From contig FN649727.1 of NCBI GenBank assembly GCA_000310025.1, positions 7,292,345 to 7,304,994 on the forward strand: a DNA stretch of 12,650 bases. Direction: 5' to 3'. A program made the position numbers and the translations under genes. The stretch's first letter is position 1; every line of letters begins with the position of its first letter. The notes under the pieces were generated by a model. It had not been told where the DNA came from and ran no database searches. It was given only the letters and a program-made list of their open reading frames with translations. This DNA is from Ectocarpus siliculosus (taxonomy: Eukaryota > Sar > Phaeophyceae > Ectocarpales > Ectocarpaceae). This document shows positions 10,401 through 12,650 of this stretch, one piece after another.

Positions 10401-12211
10401 GCAGTGCGCCACCCACTGGAAGATGGTGGTGAAGCCGGCCCTGCTCAAGGGGGTGTGGTCCGCCGAGGAGGACGCCGTCATATTCGACTGCGTCGCGCGC
10501 GGGGTCACCGACTGGACCGAGGTCGCGGCCGCCCTGCCCAAGCGCAAGCCCAAGCACTGCCGGGAGCGCTGGAGCAACCACCTCGACCCGAGCCTCCGCA
10601 AGGGTCCCGGCTGGACAGCCGCCGAGGAGGTCAAGCTCGTCAGCGCGGTGGAGGCCAACGGCACCAACTGGAGCCTTATCGCCCGCCATTTCCCCGGCCG
10701 GAGCGAGGCGGTGATCCAGCAGCACTGGAACGAGCTCGTGTTCCGCAACTCTGTGGGCGGGCGGCGCGGCCGGAGCGGGATGGAGTCGGGGGGGGGCGTG
10801 GCTTGCAGCGGGAGGGGGAGGGCGAAGGCGTCGACGCTGCCGGGGGAGCCTTCGGAGATTTTCCTGGGCGACCTGGGGGGCCAGGACCTCATCGCGCGAG
10901 AGACGGAGCAGCAGCAGCAGCAGCCGGCGGTGACGCTCACGGACCGCGAGAAGGCTCTCATGGACCACGCCTTCAAGACGGGCTTGAACGCGGCGACGGG
11001 AAGCGTGGGAGTCCCTCAGCAGCAGCAGCAGCAGCAGCAGCAACAGCAACAGCAGCAGCCACTGCCTGCGGGCTTGATGGGCGCGGCGGCGCCGCCGCCG
11101 CCGAAGGGTTGCGATATCGGGTCGCTCACGCTGTCGAGCGAAGAGGACGACCTCTTCGCTCCCCTCACCGCTGCCCTGCTGCGTGACGAGGAAGGCTGTG
11201 GTGGGTGCAGCCCTTCGGGCATGCCGCCACCGTCGCCGACTTGTTCCCCGCTCAAGGCGCACAAGCAGCAGCCGGACTACACGTCGATCGGGGATCAGCT
11301 CGGGGACGGCTGGGTGGTGGACGACGACCCCGCGCTCGCTGACCTCTACAGGAGCCTGGACAACATCGGCGAATCCCTGTTCAACGAGGACAACTTCGAG
11401 CTGAGCTTCGACTTCGACAACGTCGGCAAGCCCGCCCCGTCGTGCGATAGCGGCCTGAGCTGCGGCCAGCAGACCAACCCTTCCAAGAGCTGGGATGCTC
11501 CAGGCCTTCTCCCGTCGCAGGAAAAGAGCGGGTCTCCGTTCCGCCAGGCCGCGGCCAACGCGGCAGCAACCTTAGGACGCCAACATTCTCCTGCCAAGCG
11601 CGAGCCACAAGGGCCATCAAAGGGGAAGGAGCTTGAGGAGGCGTGCGCGAGGGCCGCAGCCGCTGCTGCCGCCGCCCGCCGCGGCCGCTCAGGCAGCGGC
11701 CCCGCAGCCGCCAACGGTTTTGGCGGCGGCGGCGGCGGCGGCGGCTGTTGCGGTGGCCCCAGCGCCGGCCGCACCAATCCCGGAGCCCGTCGCCGGACCT
11801 CGCGTCAAGCAAGGATTCCTCCGACGACTGCTGTTCTCGGCCGGCGTGACGCCCACGAAACAGAAGTCCCAGACGCCGTTTTCGACCGTGCGTGGCTGTC
11901 TCTCGGAGGCGAACGCACCGTCGCCGCCGCCACCGCCGCCGCCGCAACCGTCCGGTTCGCCTGTTGCGGCAGCGGGGCCGGGCTCTCCGGCCGGGGGCGG
12001 AGGGGAGAACCAAGTGCCGAAGAGAAGGGGCCAGCCGCTGTCCATCGCGCTGTTCGCTCAGGACTCGGTGTGGTCCACCGAATCCGGCGACAACCGCAGA
12101 GCGGTCGCGCCCAGCCTCAAGCACGGGAAGGCGGAGGTGAAGATCCCGCGCCCGCAAACGCCGGTGGCAGGCGCGCCGCTGTCGTCGCTTCCGGCCAACA
12201 GATTAAACTGA
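7421..12211 (+). CDS. Three-repeat (R1R2R3) MYB transcription factor
   Basis: Four exons join with all introns in phase 0: 7421-7621 (or from ATG 7514), 8158-8199, 8555-8890 and 10351-12211. Donors are strong (AAG|GTGAGG, AAG|GTGAGA, AAT|GTGAGC). Counting from ATG 7514, R1 spans about 134-192 with Trp 137, 164 and 185 and is split by the last intron. R2 spans about 195-244 with Trp 198, 217 and 236 (KHCRERWSNHLDP). R3 spans about 247-296 with Trp 250, 269 and 288. This full Trp set marks a DNA-binding three-repeat MYB, a class that often controls cell-cycle genes elsewhere. Downstream are five Gln, a run of 14 Gln, acidic stretches (LSSEEDDLF, FELSFDFDNVG) and a tail with several Ser/Thr-Pro sites. 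The frame used by the MYB repeats degenerates after about 11.66 kb, while the next frame gives a protein-like tail to TGA 12209-12211. This suggests one extra base near 11677. Predicted length is about 780-812 residues. Confidence 0.85.
8158..8199 (+). other. 42-nt MYB microexon
   Basis: The exon GAPAELEVLASPSK is bounded by TTTTCAACAG and GTGAGA and keeps phase 0 on both sides. It links RELTRRSK of exon 1 to RGTPSKNRSFF of exon 3. Both splice sites are near consensus. It is easy for gene predictors to miss. Confidence 0.7.
8240..8247 (-). promoter_or_regulatory. E2F-type motif TTTGGCGC in a MYB intron
   Basis: TTTGGCGCCA on the minus strand fits the E2F consensus TTTSSCGC and holds a TGGCGCCA palindrome. 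It lies in MYB intron 2. One 8-bp match in GC-rich DNA may be chance. Confidence 0.2.
8891..10350 (+). other. MYB intron 3 (1460 nt), splitting repeat R1
   Basis: The donor is AAT|GTGAGC and the acceptor CTGTTTTGCAG|GAATGG. Both flanks are phase 0, and joining them restores Trp spacing in R1, so no further exon is needed. Inside I see a (TGG)n run near the donor, short inverted repeats around 9853-9899, and no protein-like frame or transposon signature. Confidence 0.8.
8938..8961 (+). repeat. (TGG)n microsatellite
   Basis: About seven TGG units lie some 50 bp inside the MYB intron 3 donor. The run is non-coding in the spliced gene. Confidence 0.8.
11017..11058 (+). repeat. CAG/CAA run coding for 14 Gln in the MYB protein
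   Basis: Eight CAG codons are followed by mixed CAA and CAG, in frame with the MYB repeats. The CAA interruptions should make the run less prone to slippage than pure CAG. A shorter run of five Gln lies at about 10909-10923. Confidence 0.9.
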
Positions 12212-12650
12212 GACGTGCGTGTGGCTTATCGTGTCTCTCTCCGGCACAATGTTGTGTGGTTTCGTTGTATCCTTGCAAGAGTATTTTTGCCAGTTGATTT
12301 TGCTGTTTTTTTTTGCCCGTAGTCACGACCCCTTCGTTTTTGGTATGTTTTTGCTGTTTAGGCGCGTTTGAGGTGGGGGGTGGCCTTGCTTGCAGAGGAC
12401 ACCCGTGATGAAGGGGAAGATGAGGAGAAAATTGAGCCAGAAAGCTGGTACACGGACGGAACGTGTTGCAGAGGGCTAGGAACAGCCACACTCACTTCTG
12501 CCGCGAGAGGTTGCGGGGCTGGGGGGGGGGGGGCAAAAAGATGGTACCCGTGGGGATGAACCCCTCTTTCCAAAACAGCAGGATTTCAAGGTTCTCGCAA
12601 ATATTCTGCGTGTCTGGAAACCCAAGCAAGCGGGAAAAACCATCCCCCCC
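12212..12650 (+). other. MYB 3' UTR and downstream flank
   Basis: No coding exon is recognised. T-rich stretches follow the stop (12298-12315 and 12336-12358). There is a 13-base G run at 12521-12533. No clear AATAAA is present on the plus strand, so the cleavage site cannot be placed. Confidence 0.5.

Noticed and set aside
10078-11262. 394-codon minus-strand open frame
   Set aside because: It is Arg/Leu-rich antisense of the GC-rich MYB exon, with a poly-Leu run opposite the CAG repeat.
11763-12297. Continuation of the MYB-repeat frame to a stop at 12297
   Set aside because: Its composition is Arg/Gly-rich and patternless, while the neighbouring frame over the same bases is protein-like and ends at 12211.

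Overview
The window is nuclear DNA from a eukaryote with GC-rich coding sequence and long GT-AG introns. Homopolymer and trinucleotide runs (poly-Gln, poly-Ala, poly-Gly) are frequent inside exons. Together with the gene content, this texture suggests a stramenopile, most likely a brown alga of the Ectocarpus type. That assignment is an inference from style, because no ribosomal or organellar marker is present. No bacterial operon, CRISPR array, rRNA, credible tRNA or intact transposon was seen.

Three protein-coding genes can be assembled exon by exon, with reading phase matching at every proposed junction. (1) 16-2852, minus strand, five exons: an ankyrin-repeat protein of about 358 residues, with an RGG/RG-rich N-terminus and a Gln/Gly/Arg-rich basic C-terminus. 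(2) 4773-6739, minus strand, three well-supported exons: a 20S proteasome beta-6 subunit (PSMB1 family), rather divergent; its short first exon is not settled. (3) 7421-12211, plus strand, four exons: a three-repeat (R1R2R3) MYB transcription factor with poly-Gln tracts, acidic stretches and a Ser/Thr-Pro-rich tail. Its reading frame changes in the alanine-rich stretch near 11.65-11.77 kb.

Layout: 1-15 is the start of the ankyrin gene's 3' flank. 2853-4772 has no recognisable gene and should hold the ankyrin gene's promoter and 5' UTR plus the 3' UTR of the proteasome gene. About 6740-7420 carries the 5' end of the proteasome gene and the shared upstream region of the head-to-head proteasome and MYB genes. 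8891-10350 is a 1.46-kb MYB intron. 12212-12650 is MYB 3' UTR and flank. A pair of roughly 80-bp copies with a tRNA D-arm-like motif and a (CA)n tail, offset by exactly 200 bp, lies in a proteasome-gene intron.

The three genes do not form an obvious pathway. The proteasome subunit is housekeeping. Three-repeat MYBs of other eukaryotes often control cell-cycle genes. The ankyrin/RGG protein looks like an RNA- or protein-binding adaptor. I found no clear previously undescribed system. The points most worth checking are the MYB frame switch, a protein-like antisense ORF that could be an alternative first exon of the proteasome gene, the unusual RGG-ankyrin-RGG architecture with a possible intronic polyadenylation isoform, and the repeat pair.
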